Shown here piece after piece: positions 38,101 to 57,539 of a stretch of 64,000 bases of DNA. Source of the DNA: Oryzias latipes. Its lineage: Eukaryota > Chordata > Actinopteri > Beloniformes > Adrianichthyidae. Made by a program: the position numbers and the translations under genes. Every line of letters starts with the position of its first letter. Position 1 is the first letter of the stretch. The stretch lies in NCBI RefSeq assembly GCF_002234675.1, contig NC_019860.2, positions 10,166,586-10,230,585 of the forward strand, in the 5' to 3' direction. The notes beneath the pieces are model-generated. The model saw nothing but the letters and a program-made list of their open reading frames with translations, had not been told where the DNA came from and made no database searches.

Positions 38101-40759
38101 CTGAAAGGTCTGAGATGCCCAGGTGAGCAGGGACAAGCACCTGCAGGGGGCGCACAGGAGACTCAAAATATAGTAAACTATCTTTAAAAACAAAAACTTA
38201 TTTTCCTAAATCCTGTATATCCCTCACAAGTGCACTTGATTGAGAATTAGCAATCATTTCTGCAAATACAGCAAAAATGTAGATGAAGCACTTGACAAAA
38301 GCCAGTCTGGTTTTATGTAGAATTCTCATATTTTATAAGATAGAGATCAAATTAATTACACTGAACTAGTAAAGAATTCCAATTACTACCTAAATGTGAC
38401 TTTGGTCAATCCTCAATGCAGTTGAGACATACAATTCTTATAGAACTAGTTCTATAAAAGTTTTTCTTTGAAACCAGAAGTGTGCCCCCTGTCCGAATAT
38501 CTACTTCTTCTCTTTCTACATCTTTCTATTTCATACATAAAACTAATTCGATAAAGGTTTTGGGTAGCTGTATCAACAAGTATGAACAGCAATCAATCTC
38601 TCTACTATGAAATCCTGCCTGTTAAAGACTTCAGAAAATAGAGTTCTCGTGAAAAGTACTGGAACTTCTGCCTTATGATGGCCTGTCCGGGAGCTGCGGG
38701 TTGCTGGGTTGCAGGGCTGTAGAGAGGTGCGACCACATCTTAGGGGGAGTGCAGGTGTGTCTTCCAGTTCCCTTGAGGCTTGTACGGCCACCTCAAGGGA
38801 CGTCGTTGAAGATGGAATGTACTTTTACGTGTGATAACTGTATCATAAAGTATTTACCAACACCTGAAACTGTGTTGGTAAGGCATCGATATCAGATGAA
38901 AAGTTATGAACCGGACAATGATAAATCATGTAGTAAAAGGGTTACGGGAGAACAGGGGTGGGATTATATAAGTTCGCTTCCTTCCACTCCCTTTCAAGCA
39001 ATCTTTGATTTAATATCTAATTATCCTAAGTTGGATACATCTTTGAATGAATGTATGAATGCTTGTTGTATTGTTTTGTGCATTATTCCGTGATTGCTTG
39101 AAATAAATCATTTCAAATCAAAAAATCAAAATTTGTAAGGGTACTGTAAATTGTGTGTGTTTATGAAATATCAGTGATGCTGGTGTAGGATGCCCTATGT
39201 AAGTGTTCTTAGGACACCTGTAGGATACCTACATGAACTACGTTCTGACTGTCTAATGTCCATACCAGCTGCATTGACATAGCACACACTCATCACTTGG
39301 ACAGCACTCATGAGCCCCTTGCTCAGAGCACAGGATTCAAGGGGGTTAAAAAAGTAAAAAAAACCTGTACAACGTGTCTTACTGACCATTGCTAGTTAAG
39401 CGTTTGACACGACCTGTCGCTGGCAGCATGCCCGTAGAAAATGTATATGAACATTTTCACTCTATGGGCTCACAAAGCGGCCTGATATTGACCCTAAAGG
39501 TCAGTTGTGACTAAGGCAGCTGAATACTAAATACCCCAAAAAAATTCTTCGTCACTGGCTTCTCTGCAATGTTGCCTCTTCATGTTAACGCAACCTGCAA
39601 ACGTATTAATAAATTATTAAACCACTTAGCTTCAAGTTTGAATTTTTTGACTTGCTATGTTTGTATTGTTTTCAAATTTCTATAAAGTTATTAAAAAAAC
39701 TGACATCCAAGATTAACTATGAAGGAGACTTACTCCAACACCTGCTTTGCTTACCTAAGACACGTTGATGATGACATCATTTCCCTTCTGACGAGTGCCA
39801 GACAAATAAACCCCGCCCACAGGATAACTGACAAGCCTGTCAGCCAGTCACAGGTCACAGCCCCCCACCCAGGGGCCCAGGTCAGTAGTGAGACAAGCAG
39901 TCGGGTGAGGATGTCCACAATGTTGGTGACGACCAGTGAGGTTCTTCTCTGAGATGAGGAGAACTGAAGGTAAAGCTGCTCCAGGTCTGCAGACCTGCAG
40001 TTCAGAAATGAAGCAAAAGTCTAACATCAAACAGTCAAAGCAGTTAGGGTTCATAAATGGGGTACGGCAGAAAGATATCAAAGATTACATTTAATCTTTT
40101 ACACAAAGTGAATTTAAAAAAAAGATACAAAATTAGTCCTTATTTGTGTGGTTTTAAAGGAGTGTTGTTGTTTGTGTCTTTACTTGAAGGTGAGCTGCAA
40201 GGTGGGAATGAAGACACCGTGTACGGTTGATCCACACGACACAAAGAAGTCAGAGTCAGTGCACGGTTTGGGCCGGGCTTTCACAGAGGACGGCCGGACG
40301 CTTGGGTGGATCCGTGCTGCAGAGGAACGCCGCTTCTGCCAAAAGTTTCCCCGAGAAGCTTTGCTACGGATCTGCCTGAGGAACCAAAACCCGAGTCAAG
40401 CAAACGCTGCTGACCTTTGGAACGGCTGAGGTCACAGTGGGTCACCTGTTGATATCTGCGATGTAGGCGTCTGTGACTGTGATGCGGTGCCGCTCGCGCC
40501 CCAGCCCCCCGGCGAGCTTCAGCGAGTACAGATTGTGCTGCTCGATGATGTTCCTGACGGCATTCTGCCACAGAAGGTGCTTCCTCTGCAGTTTGGGCGC
40601 TGGTTCAACTTCTGCACTGAAGGTGATGTCACTGGCAGATTCACAGTCACCATTTCCCAGGGTGCCACAGTTGTCCTCCATGGTAGTTCCTGATGAAAAG
40701 GTGCCACAGTTGTCTTCCATGGTAGTTCCTGATGAAAAGGTGCCACAGGTGTCTTCCAT
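26177..40759 (-). CDS. adcy8: adenylate cyclase, type 8-like (23 exons)
   Basis: Membrane enzyme converting ATP to cAMP. Twenty-three exons sum to 3609 bp (1202 aa; human ADCY8 is 1251). Order: cytosolic N terminus with a calmodulin-type motif around Trp64 ([15 protein letters not shown]), first six-helix membrane block, catalytic C1a with metal Asp424 and Asp468 (44 apart as expected), second membrane block, and C2a. In C2a, Asp1087, Asn1094, Arg1098 and Lys1134 show the spacing of the known adenine/ribose/phosphate contacts. A C2b tail carries a basic LVQARKREK stretch like ADCY8's regulatory IQ-like segment. Strings such as [20 protein letters not shown] and [13 protein letters not shown] favour ADCY8 over ADCY1 or ADCY3. 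Whether it is the adcy8 ortholog or a teleost paralog is open; the symbol is provisional. Confidence 0.9.
27672..27796. repeat. tetranucleotide microsatellite (ATGG)n at a LINE-type tail
   Basis: About 31 units of GGAT. It is directly preceded by GGGACAGGCTCCAGCAACCC, the common 3' tail of a fish non-LTR element, whose tail repeat probably seeded the array. In a cyclase intron. Confidence 0.95.
27800..28920 (-). mobile_element. Tc1/mariner transposon, 3'-truncated
   Basis: The minus-strand 5' end is at 28918 with inverted-repeat start CAGTGGGGCAAATAAGTATT, preceded by TA (28919-28920), the Tc1 target. Transposase remnants run leftwards: helix-turn-helix [13 protein letters not shown], then a middle region [10 protein letters not shown] and [10 protein letters not shown]. 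The C-terminal third and the other inverted repeat are missing; sequence beyond about 27800 is the GGAT array. Confidence 0.85.
27964..28590 (-). pseudogene. Tc1 transposase remnant
   Basis: Recognisable HTH and the first catalytic Asp region ([11 protein letters not shown]), but the start is frameshifted (the ATG near 28566 is out of frame with the protein) and the C-terminal DD34E part is absent. Confidence 0.8.
28921..29879. other. cyclase intron 17 remainder
   Basis: A/T-rich intronic DNA between the Tc1 remnant and exon 17. No exon or named repeat seen. Confidence 0.5.
29880..29945 (+). repeat. LINE/SINE-type 3' tail ending in (GAATT)n
   Basis: The stretch GGGCTATATAAATAAAATTG followed by GAATT repeats is a familiar 3' tail of fish non-LTR elements. 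It stops 15 bp before cyclase exon 17. Confidence 0.5.
30767..31931. other. cyclase intron 13, unassigned
   Basis: Between exon 13 (31932-32133) and exon 14 (30677-30766). No repeat family or exon recognised. Confidence 0.5.
32257..32468. mobile_element. TTAA-flanked MITE, copy 4 (reverse orientation)
   Basis: 212 bp with TTAA at 32257-32260 and 32465-32468; ends CCCATGTGTTATCC and GGATAGCACAAGGG. In the cyclase intron between exons 12 and 13, same orientation as copy 3. Confidence 0.85.
32960..33385 (-). repeat. MITE-like dispersed repeat (family of 24.7 kb), reverse
   Basis: The segment about 32985-33075 is the reverse complement, with substitutions, of 24995-25095 (blocks around GAAGAAGAAGCCCCTCCCTGC and CTGTAGGTGGTG). 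Lies in the cyclase intron between exons 12 and 13. 32469-32959 shows no recognised feature. Confidence 0.5.
34137..35171. other. cyclase intron 9
   Basis: No exon seen. Contains a run of G at about 34825-34842 and otherwise A/T-rich unique sequence. Confidence 0.5.
35400..36600. repeat. degenerate A/T-rich minisatellite, cyclase intron 8
   Basis: Many diverged copies of a short unit resembling TTCTCGTAAAATTACAACTT, spaced irregularly about 30-45 bp apart, densest at 35930-36550. No coding potential. Confidence 0.65.
37330..37574 (+). mobile_element. tRNA-derived SINE with 11-bp target duplication
   Basis: Bracketed by perfect ACTGTCTAGCA at 37319-37329 and 37575-37585. The head TGGATGGCTCAGTTGGCTGC is tRNA-like. 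The body shares GTGTCAGGAAGGACAT and a CGCTGGGACAACACCT block with the SINE at 9745. In the cyclase intron between exons 5 and 6. Confidence 0.85.
38141..39754. other. cyclase intron 3, with a possible LINE tail
   Basis: No exon seen. The plus-strand piece ending GCTTGAAATAAATCATTTCA near 39119 looks like a non-LTR 3' tail; an open frame at 38701-39093 has no recognisable match. Confidence 0.4.
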
Positions 40760-40778
40760 GGTAGTTCCTGATGGGAGG
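40662..40778 (-). repeat. 39-bp tandem triplication at the cyclase start
   Basis: Three units of 39 bp beginning at 40662, 40701 and 40740. Each encodes [13 protein letters not shown] or a close variant and each contains ACCATGG, giving in-frame ATGs at 40759, 40720 and 40681. The first in-frame ATG after an upstream stop is the one at 40759. Confidence 0.93.
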
Positions 40779-41030
40779 CGGATCCAAAAAGCAGGTCAGA
40801 AAATCTACAAAACTTCATTTTTCTTGTGTGTTGTACTTAAATGTCAAGACTGTTAGTCACAGAACATCGACATGGCTGAGCAGAGTCAGCTGGAGGTTTC
40901 AGGGTTAATCCAATCAGACAACAGCAGGACTTTATCTGTACCCAATGAATCCAGGCAAAAAAAAAAATCCTTTTAAATTAAAATCAGTAAAGTCAGGTAA
41001 ACGATCTCTGTCAGATTACTTTGGCTCTAA
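40760..41030. other. upstream flank of the cyclase gene
   Basis: An in-frame TGA precedes the first ATG by about 50 bp, supporting the start. No TATA box or CpG cluster was identified; a further 5' UTR exon may exist upstream. Confidence 0.4.
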
Positions 41031-41099
41031 GCCCTACATTGCAAGGCAAATTATTTCAACTTTAAAGCTAAAAAATGTCATGATGACCTGCTAAACCAG

Positions 41100-42010
41100 C
41101 TCTTTTTTTGCATCTACGATAGAAATTAGGGTTAGTCCTGTTACATTTTTATGCAGACAATGCCATGGTTTTTTGTGAAAACGGTTCACTTTGTACACTT
41201 TCAGAAATGTTTCTTGTCAGCTTTTCCTTTTTTATTAGTTTTCCCTGAGGACAATGTATTTAAGATAGGAATTCAGCTCTATTCTGTTACTTTTGGGATC
41301 CAGTTTTGTTATATCTTATGCAGATGACTTCATGTTTTTTTTGACCAACCATACTTTATATACTTTTAAAATGCATTTTCTTGTCAGCTAAATTCACAAT
41401 TCTTGAATAAAGTTGATTTTTAAACATTTTCTTATTAATTTTCTCAGAGAACAAGGTATCCAAAATAGGAATTAAGAATGGGTTTTTTGACCAACCGATT
41501 CACTTTGTACAACTTTGTAGTTGTTTTTTGACAGCTAAAATGGAAAAATATAGAACAAAGTTGAATTTATTTCATTATTTTTAAATTACTTTTGTCAGAG
41601 GACAATCCATATAAGATAAAAATTCAGATCCCATTCTGTTTAGGTTACTTATTTGCTTCAAACCCTTTTAAAATCACGATTGTAGACTAAAGTGGATTTT
41701 TTTTTTTTTTCTCAGAGGACAACGTATCTAAGATAAGAATTAAGATCCAGTTTTGTTACATTTTATGCAGACAACGCCATATTTTTTGACTGACCAATTA
41801 ACTTTATACGCTTTTGAAATAAGTATTTTCAGCTAAAATTAAGATTAAAGATTAAAGTTCAGTTTATTCTTATTAATATTGTTTTTTTCCCTAGGTCAAC
41901 ACATATAAGAGAAGAATTAGTATCCAGTTCAGTTACATTTTTATTAATTTTTTCTTCTACTACAATCAATATTATAGAACAGAGTGGACTTTTCAGCTGA
42001 AGTGTTTTGT
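41100..42010 (+). repeat. degenerate tandem repeat, about 120-200 bp unit
   Basis: Five diverged units marked by GAGGACAATGTATTTAAGAT-like landmarks near 41249, 41449, 41599, 41716 and 41897. Each is followed by a GATCCAGTTTTGTTACA-like block and a CTTTATACACTTTTAAAAT-like block. No coding potential. Confidence 0.65.
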
Positions 42011-42968
42011 TGACTCTAATCAAGTTACCTTAATGAACTACAATGAATCAAGAAAACAAAGATTAATAATAGTTTTTTTAAATAACAAAAAATAATTGTT
42101 TTAAATCAGAGCAGATAATATGTCATTGTCATCACCATGTCTCTGAATTACAGGAAAAACATTATTTTATGAGGCAGGGATTTCTATGTTGTGACAGGAG
42201 AGATTTCTGAGAGAATCTTTTGACATTTTACAGCAAAAGCATCTCTGAGGTTCTTTCAAAACAAAATAAACCCTGCAGGTGTAATGGAGGATAAATACCT
42301 GAAACTTCATTCAGATGTTGAACTCCTCTTTAATAGCTGTTTCTTCCTGTTGCTGGTCTTTAGCCTACATCAGTTTTTCCTCCACATGGCACACATGGTC
42401 GACCTCCAATGTTTGACTCAGGAGTCCATTTCTTCCTCTTCGGTCTTCAGTGTTAAATGTTTCATTTCTCTTGACTCAGACTTTCCATGTCATCTGCAGC
42501 TTCCAAAAGAAAAAACATGGTCATGTCCAGGTCTAGGTTGTGGGTTTCTTTTAGGCTCTAATGGAATCAGCTCCCTGAGAGTCCCAAAGATCGAGGCCAT
42601 CTGTAATGAGCTGATAAAAGCCAGCAGATGTCCCAACCTAATCCACAGGTGGGTCCTCCTGAACAGACAAAGGCAGCACAATAATCACCCAGATTAACTC
42701 TGGGGAAGCGTGTGTCTGCACCAAGACTGGCAGATCTCCAACCAGGTCAGCTTGGGTTTACATTTTTTTTCCCAGTAAAAATCTGCAGTTGGGATACTAT
42801 TGGGATGATCCACTGCTTCAGAAATCCTGCAGGATTCTCTATCTGCAGCTACACTGTCTCCCACTTTAATGTTCTGCAAGCCAATTGAAAGTTACATGCT
42901 ATTTCTGAGATGATTGACTTTGAAACGCTTGAAATAGCTCGGTTAGTTTCTGAAATATATTTTTGAAA
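42011..42968. other. intergenic, no feature recognised
   Basis: A plus-strand open frame at 42284-42697 has no recognisable protein match. No promoter or repeat family named. Confidence 0.45.
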
Positions 42969-42970
42969 TA

Positions 42971-43620
42971 CAGTCAGAACCATAAATATTTGGACAGAGA
43001 CACATTCTTTCTCATTTTGATTCTGTGCAGTACCCCAGTGAATTTTAAATAAAACAACTCAGATGCCATTGAAGTGCAGACTTTCAGCTTTTATTCCATG
43101 GGTTGAACAAAAAGATTGCATAAAAATGTGAAAAACTAAATTCTTTTAAACACAATCCCTTCATTTCATGGGCTCGAAAGTAATTGGACAAAAAATGAAA
43201 TAACTGAAAGCAAAATGGTCATTACTAATATTTGGTTGAAAACCTTTTGTTGGCAATGACAGCATGAAGTCTTGAAGTCATGGACATCACCAGATGCTGG
43301 GTTTTCTCCTTCTGAATGCTCTGCCAGGCCTTTACTGCAGCGGCTTTCAGTTCCTGTTTGTTTGTGGGCCTTTCTGTCTGAAGGTCTTCAACAAGTGAAA
43401 TGCTGCTCAATTGGGTTAAGATCAGGTGACTGACTTGGCCATTAAAGGATATTCCACCTCTTTGCTTTAATAAACTCCTGAGTTGCTTTGACTGTATGTT
43501 TTGGGTCGTTGCCCATCTGTAGGTCCTTTTGTGTTGCTGAGTTCACCAGTGCTTTCCTTCTTTCTCAGGATGTCCCACACTGTTGATTTTGGGCAATCAT
43601 TGATTGTTGTGATTATATAT
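42971..43620 (-). mobile_element. Tc1/mariner transposon remnant, 3' half
   Basis: The left end CAGTCAGAACCATAAATATT is preceded by TA (42969-42970), as for a Tc1-type terminus. Minus-strand frames give the transposase C terminus: WPSQSPDLNPIE near 43430 and then ELKAAAVKAWQSIQKEK through ANKRFSTKY near 43230. Stops and frame breaks make it dead; the 5' half is absent. Confidence 0.8.
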
Positions 43621-43659
43621 ATCTGTATAGATATAGATATAAAAATAAATCGATTTGAA

Positions 43660-44320
43660 ACTTTAGAGAAATACAGAAATTGAAAAAAAGGGATAAGTAA
43701 AAAACCTAAATTTCAAAATGCTATAGTGCAAACTTGAAAGAAATATTGAAAATCTGAAATATAATTGTAATTTAAAAAAAATCTATGCTAAAAAAGAAAA
43801 GTAGACATTTCTGGCTAAAAAATGTAAAGTAATTGAAAATATATTTTAAGCTTGAAACAAATTTGGAAATTTGAAAAAAAAAAATCTTAGTTTGAAAAAT
43901 GTATAGTGCAAACTTAGAAAAACCATGGAAAATTTGAAAAATAGTTGTAATCTAAAAAAAAAATCTAAATTAAATTCATTCATTTTCATTCATTCATACC
44001 CTGCAACAGACTGGCGAGCTGTCCAGGTTGTCCCCTGCCTTTGCCCACAAGTGGCCGGGATAGGCTCCAGCAGCCCCGTGACCCCGAAAGGGAAAAACGG
44101 TTAAGAAAATGAATGAATGAATGAATGAAACAAAAAAGAAAAATGCGAAATTTAAACAAAAAATGTAATGTAATAACAATTTTAAACTTGAACGAAATAC
44201 TGAAATTTAAAAAATTGTAAATTTAAAAAAAGATATAATGCAAACTTGGAAGAAATTTTTAAAAAATTGAAAAAACAATTGTAAATCTGAAACGTAAATG
44301 AAAATAAACCTAAAAATCTT
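43660..44320. repeat. A/T-rich degenerate repeat interrupted by a LINE-type tail
   Basis: Units like AGTGCAAACTTGAAAGAAAT recur near 43724, 43905 and 44229. Inserted among them at about 43975-44132 is a fish non-LTR 3' tail (GGGATAGGCTCCAGCAGCCC then AATGA repeats). Confidence 0.6.
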
Positions 44321-45280
44321 ACATAATAAAACCATTCATTTGTAACCGCTGCTGTTTTGGATTTTAAACTTTTGTTTTTTCGTTTCTCTTTGAATTTAGT
44401 CTTCAATTCATAATTTCTATTCAGTCATTTCGTTTTGGTGTTGAATCGAATTTTACATGGGGGTGGGGCTTTGAGCTCATTGGCTAAAGGGACATGATTG
44501 ACATTGGAGGGGATAGAGGTTATGCTGACGTCATATCTGCTCCAACAAAGCGTCTGCTGTGTCGTCCCTCCTTTGATGTGCTGCACAGCCGTCATAATGG
44601 TCTCCCAAAGTTTTGTACAGTCGGCACAAACAATAGACGCCGTGTTAGAGCGGAAATAACATCACAATTTACAATTTCTTTGAAATGTGTCATTTTAATT
44701 TTAAAACAGTTTTTGTTTGTATTTATATCCATTTTTCATGTTAACTGCTCCTCCATGCCTGTAAAAATCTCCTTTCCCTGACCACCTGGATCAGGTATGT
44801 TCAACCAATCAACATGGGAGATGATCAACAACAGCAATAAAGAAAAGATCTTTAGGACAGCGGTTGGGCGTCTGTAAAAACCCCATAAAGAGTAGACGTG
44901 AGGAAGATGAGAGCGCCTTTATTCATTCCCGTTACCACAGACACACACGTACAAACGTAAACCTGGGAAATGTTCATGCTGTTGGAGGAAACTGCTCATC
45001 TTCATCGTGTAAACAACGGGCGTGAGAGAACCTTTTGCGACACAAAACAAGTTCCATTCCAAGTCCAGGTTCAAACCAAACCAAAGGTCAGTGAAAAGCT
45101 GAGGAAGTTTTTGTGGTTCTGTGAACATCGAGAGTTTCGATGGCACACGAAACGTCCATCATGCAGACCAGAAGTGACTCAAAGGAACGAGAATCCGACG
45201 GTCCGCTGAGAAACGCAGCGAAAACATGAAACAAAGGGCTGGAGGTAGGGAGGAAACAAGAGGCATAGACAAACACATTA

Positions 45281-45783
45281 GAGCTCTGTCCAAATTCCCA
45301 CCCTAACTACTAAAAAAACTATATAGTGCCGCACTATGTAGTGCCCTGAATTTTGAAAGCAATTTGGACACCATGCTCACTAAATTTCTTTTTTTCTTAT
45401 TAGAGAAAATATAAGAAAATGTTTAAAAATCAACTTGGTTCAACAATTGTGAATTTAGCTGACAAGAAAATGCATTTTCAAAGTATATAAAGTATATTGG
45501 TTGGTCAAAAAAAACCTGTAGTCATCTGCATAAAATGTAACAAAACTGGATCCCAAAAGTTAAATACATGTTTTTGGCAAAATTGTTTAATCGCAATGTA
45601 TTGTGGTCTATCTTCGTCAATCTAGTGAGCATCGATGCACACTGGTTTGTCCCAGAGACTTCTGGGAAATTTTGTAGGGCACTCAGTTTTGGAATTGTAG
45701 ACTCGGACAGCACTGCAAAATGGCGAACGCACTATATAGTGCACTATGTAGTGAATAGTGAAGGAATTCGGACACAGCCTCTG
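45281..45783. mobile_element. MITE-like element with inverted ends
   Basis: Ends GAGCTCTGTCCAAATTCCC and GGAATTCGGACACAGCCTC are inverted with mismatches. Subterminal CACTATGTAGTG and CACTATATAGTGCACTATG palindromes occur at both ends. The middle (45395-45555) is an inverted copy of 41290-41450. Class not certain (hAT-like suspected). Confidence 0.65.
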
Positions 45784-47045
45784 TCTTTTTTTTTTTTGAG
45801 CACTTAGTGTTTTCATCAGCAACTGACGGCACACCGGGAAAAAAAAAACTAACCAACAGCAAAAGTTTTACTTCAAAAACAAACAAAATAAATTGGCAGC
45901 TTTAACAAGCTCAATAGATGTACAGGAATTTAAAGAAAAGAAAAAAAGAGTTTGAAATAGAGTAATAGAGAATAGAGAACACCTTTTTTAATGAAAAAAA
46001 AGTTTTTTTCGAATCTTTGCGTAAAACTAAGTTTTGTACGTTTGTAACACTTTTTGGACACAAATTGTTTAATTAAATAACTTAAAAAAAAAAACACACA
46101 CACAAAATTATAAATATTGCACATTTCCTCTTCAATCCATTACATGGATCATTTTTGGATGGAGTCCTCCAGAGCGCTGATTGGCTTGTGGGCAGGTGCA
46201 ACGAAGAGGCGGAGCCTCCTTTAGCTTTTCAAGAACATGAAGTGACAAATCCAACATGCACTCGATTTTTGTCATTTCTCACCGTTAATGATTTGGCAGA
46301 ACATCAAACAACAGTGAACAACAACAACAACAACATGTAAAACCGTGACTGGACTTGAAACATTGAAACACTGATGAGAGGAAGAGAAGAGCCGCAGGAG
46401 CTGGAAGACACTCACCCAAATAATGCCAAAAATATAGTTTAATATTATTTGAGTGTTAAAATAAATTATATATTTTATCTAATAAATATAAATACTAAAT
46501 CTAATGTTTTGAATAAGTACACTTTGAAGAATATTGAGATCTAACTTAAAATATGTCTAACATCTAAACTCCAAACAAATACCAATTAAATAAGCACAAT
46601 GACTTCTTTTATTTTGAAAAGCTTTCTCCTAAAGCTGTTTTTAACAATCTGTTTTATTTTGAAATGTGTTTTTCACAATTTTTCTTGTCAATTTTCTTTT
46701 AGATCTAATTCAGTTTTTTTTAATATTAACCTTTACTCCAAATAAGTTGTTGAATTCAGCAGCTTTTTTCATGTAAGATTAAATTAAATGGTTTCTTTAA
46801 CTGTTTTTTTTAATTCTTAGTAGTCCAGCTCTTAAAATAGAAAACAAAAAAATGATTTAAATTAAAAAACTCTCATTTTAGATTCCAAACCGAAAAAGGA
46901 TGAAAAATGTCATTCAGAATTCTCGTTTGAGCGTGTGACCAGGAGCCCTGCAGCCCTCATCTCCGTGCGTTGGTTCAATGAGACGTCGGTGTGGCGTTTC
47001 CTGCAGTCGTCGGTCGTGAGTCCTCAGCCCGCAGTGACGCGTATC
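45784..47045. other. dnajc27 3' flank / possible long 3' UTR
   Basis: A/T-rich DNA downstream of the dnajc27 stop. Minus-strand AATAAA hexamers occur near 46653 and 46608 and, further on, near 44922. No coding sequence recognised. Confidence 0.4.
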
Positions 47046-55415
<8,370 letters not shown>

Positions 55416-55560
55416 CTGGACTCCGCTAATAACAGACGCGCTTGTTGTGCACGCGCGCGCGGCAGCTTAGCTACGAACGAGGCTAATCGCACGAGCAAGC
55501 CTTCAGCAGGCGGCCTCTACGCTTACTCTGCAACAATCCCCTGTGAATTGTTTTATTTAA
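55416..55560 (-). promoter_or_regulatory. dnajc27 promoter region, CpG cluster
   Basis: Immediately upstream of the start codon, with a local run of CG dinucleotides (ACGCGCGCGCGGC near 55450). No TATA box seen, consistent with a housekeeping-type promoter. Confidence 0.5.
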
Positions 55561-55734
55561 TCACACCGGGGAGTTCCATTGTGGGTTGTAAAACGTTACA
55601 GTTTTAAAGAAGAGATGTCACAGCCTGCTAACCCCATAGCCTGCATCCTTAACACTTCTTCGTGATTATGAAGGTTACAGCAAAGTGGCGCGACACTGCA
55701 CCCTGCTGGAGCGGAGTTCACATTACAACCTCCT

Positions 55735-56160
55735 TTATTCCATGTTCCGGGTGAATACTCGATTCTGATTGGCTGCTGGGTGTGGAAGAAAACTTTGTTA
55801 CTGATAGTGAACAGTAACAATTAAGTGCAGCTAAAAAAGAAGTCACGGTCATATAGGCCCAAATGTTCTATATCACTGCGCTGGCTTCTTCGAAACAAAG
55901 TTTTGTTTCGTCATTTAAAAAAAAAAAAAAAAAAGCGGTAAGAGGGGAACTATTTAACCAATCATGACGATCAGCATAAACAGCACATTGCCTTCCTTTG
56001 TCGTTGCAATTGAGCTTGTTTCCATGACACACCACATATCAAATTTTTTTTTTGTGGAAAAAGCAGTTTAAGCAGAAAAAAAGCAAGAATAAAGTACCAA
56101 AAATTTATGAGATGTTTATTTCTTTTGTAAGTGGCCATGACATATAAGCAGAATAATAAC
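55735..56160. repeat. dispersed repeat, paired with 60086-60420
   Basis: Shares TTCTGATTGGCTGCTGGGTG, GCGGTAAGAGG and TTTCTTTTGTAAGTG blocks in the same order with the sequence in a cd247 intron. An A run lies at 55918-55935. No coding potential. Confidence 0.6.
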
Positions 56161-57539
56161 CTTCCAAGTGTCCACTATCAGAAATGAACAGACTTTGCAG
56201 TTTGGACAGTTCAGGATTCTGCATTGTCCGGTAATTTCTGATGGTGGACACATCCTCAGCCAATATTTCTTACTTAATAAACACAAGTTATAGTTAAAAA
56301 CTAACTGATTAAAACTAAGTAATTAAAGAAAAAGTTTGTGTCGCAGTAACTGCCATGGCAGGCCAAAGTCTACCTGCTCCGCACCACATTTAAATTCTCC
56401 ACTTGAAGGCAGATAGATCCGCTAGGTCCTCATTTCCCTTGTCTGAGCTACCATCTGACTCAAAACTGAATGGATGGATAGCTCAGATATTAATATATTC
56501 ATAGATTGTTTTGCTCAGCTTGAGCCGACGTGTCAAGTATTCAATTTTCACAATATTCCAGTAAATGTATAAGCAACTGGCAGACAAAATTTTTGCAAGC
56601 TAACCACGCTAACGTTGTTCCAAATCTACAAAATTTAATACCAACATATTTTTTCTTCCAAATGATGCTTAAGGGCTTAAGAAGTGAAAATCCGTAGGAG
56701 CTTGATCTGTAGTTGCTACTAAAAGGGATTTTTTTTAAACTTTTGACCTCTTACCAAGGTCAAAGGTCAACGAAACCTTATTCGGCAGCGTGGGTGAAAT
56801 TTTGTGAAAATTGTCCAAATAACTTTTTTTTCCCCCCATATTGTGCAAAAAAGGGAAAATTGCCAAATTTTTATAGGAACACGTTACATTTAAGCTTCAG
56901 GTTTGACATGAACGTATTTTAATATGAAAATCATGAGCTCGCAGTAACAAACATGACTTTATTGATAAAGCAGAAAGTACAAAAATGTTTCAAAAGTACA
57001 TCAAATTTTTTTCACAAACTTGAAATATTCTCAGGATAAAACAGCAAAGCAAATCATGCCATGCGCGAAAATAATGACAAAAAAAGATTTCTCACTTGTA
57101 AATATAAAAAACATTGATGTAATAGCACACAATGATAGCAGATTGCAGCATAGAATAGAGTGAACATTTACAAAATAAAACAAGATAGAAGAAGCCCTAA
57201 AGAGTTACGTTTTTCTCAGTAAATGAATGTGTTAATAGGAATTTTCTCGTCACTAAACTTAAGAAGGTTTGTTACTGCCTACCAAGTGCTTTAAAGATTT
57301 TAGACTTCTCTCATTTTTCTTAACATTTTCAAGTTTTTTTTTAGAACCAAAAAAAGTTTTGTTTTTTTCATGTTAATTGTACATTATGTTAAAAAAAATC
57401 ACTATTATTTTAAGAAATATGTTATGTAACATTGCTGTCTTTGGCCCTATTATATGGCTCCTATCTGGAATTCGGACATAAATTGTAGTTTTTTAATTTG
57501 TTGATTTTCTTTTTTTTCCAGTACTGATGACAGATCTAC
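56161..57539. other. cd247 3' flank / possible 3' UTR end
   Basis: No coding sequence recognised. A minus-strand AATAAA (plus TTTATT near 56959) could end a long cd247 3' UTR; an ATTAAA closer to the stop lies at 58225-58230. Confidence 0.35.

Larger units (their letters stand above)
33902..40759 (-). other. adcy8: adcy8-like exons 1-10: N terminus, TM block 1, C1a
   Basis: Exons: 40446-40759, 40184-40375, 39755-39994, 37912-38140, 37637-37786, 37074-37204, 36845-36956, 36643-36770, 35172-35330, 33902-34136 (residues 1-630). Exon 1 holds the start and the calmodulin-type motif. Exons 3-5 encode the first membrane block, ending [20 protein letters not shown]. Exons 6-10 encode C1a, including [24 protein letters not shown] and [15 protein letters not shown]. 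All junction phases agree. Confidence 0.9.

Noticed and set aside
38701-39093. 130-codon plus-strand open frame in a cyclase intron
   Set aside because: No recognisable protein; the sequence looks like the 3' part of a non-LTR element.
26177-40759. ADCY3, suggested by the neighbouring dnajc27
   Set aside because: The N terminus, C1b linker and C2 ([23 protein letters not shown]) resemble ADCY8, not ADCY3.
42284-42697. 137-codon plus-strand open frame as a gene
   Set aside because: No homology recognised, no splice or promoter context, ordinary length for chance in A/T-rich DNA.
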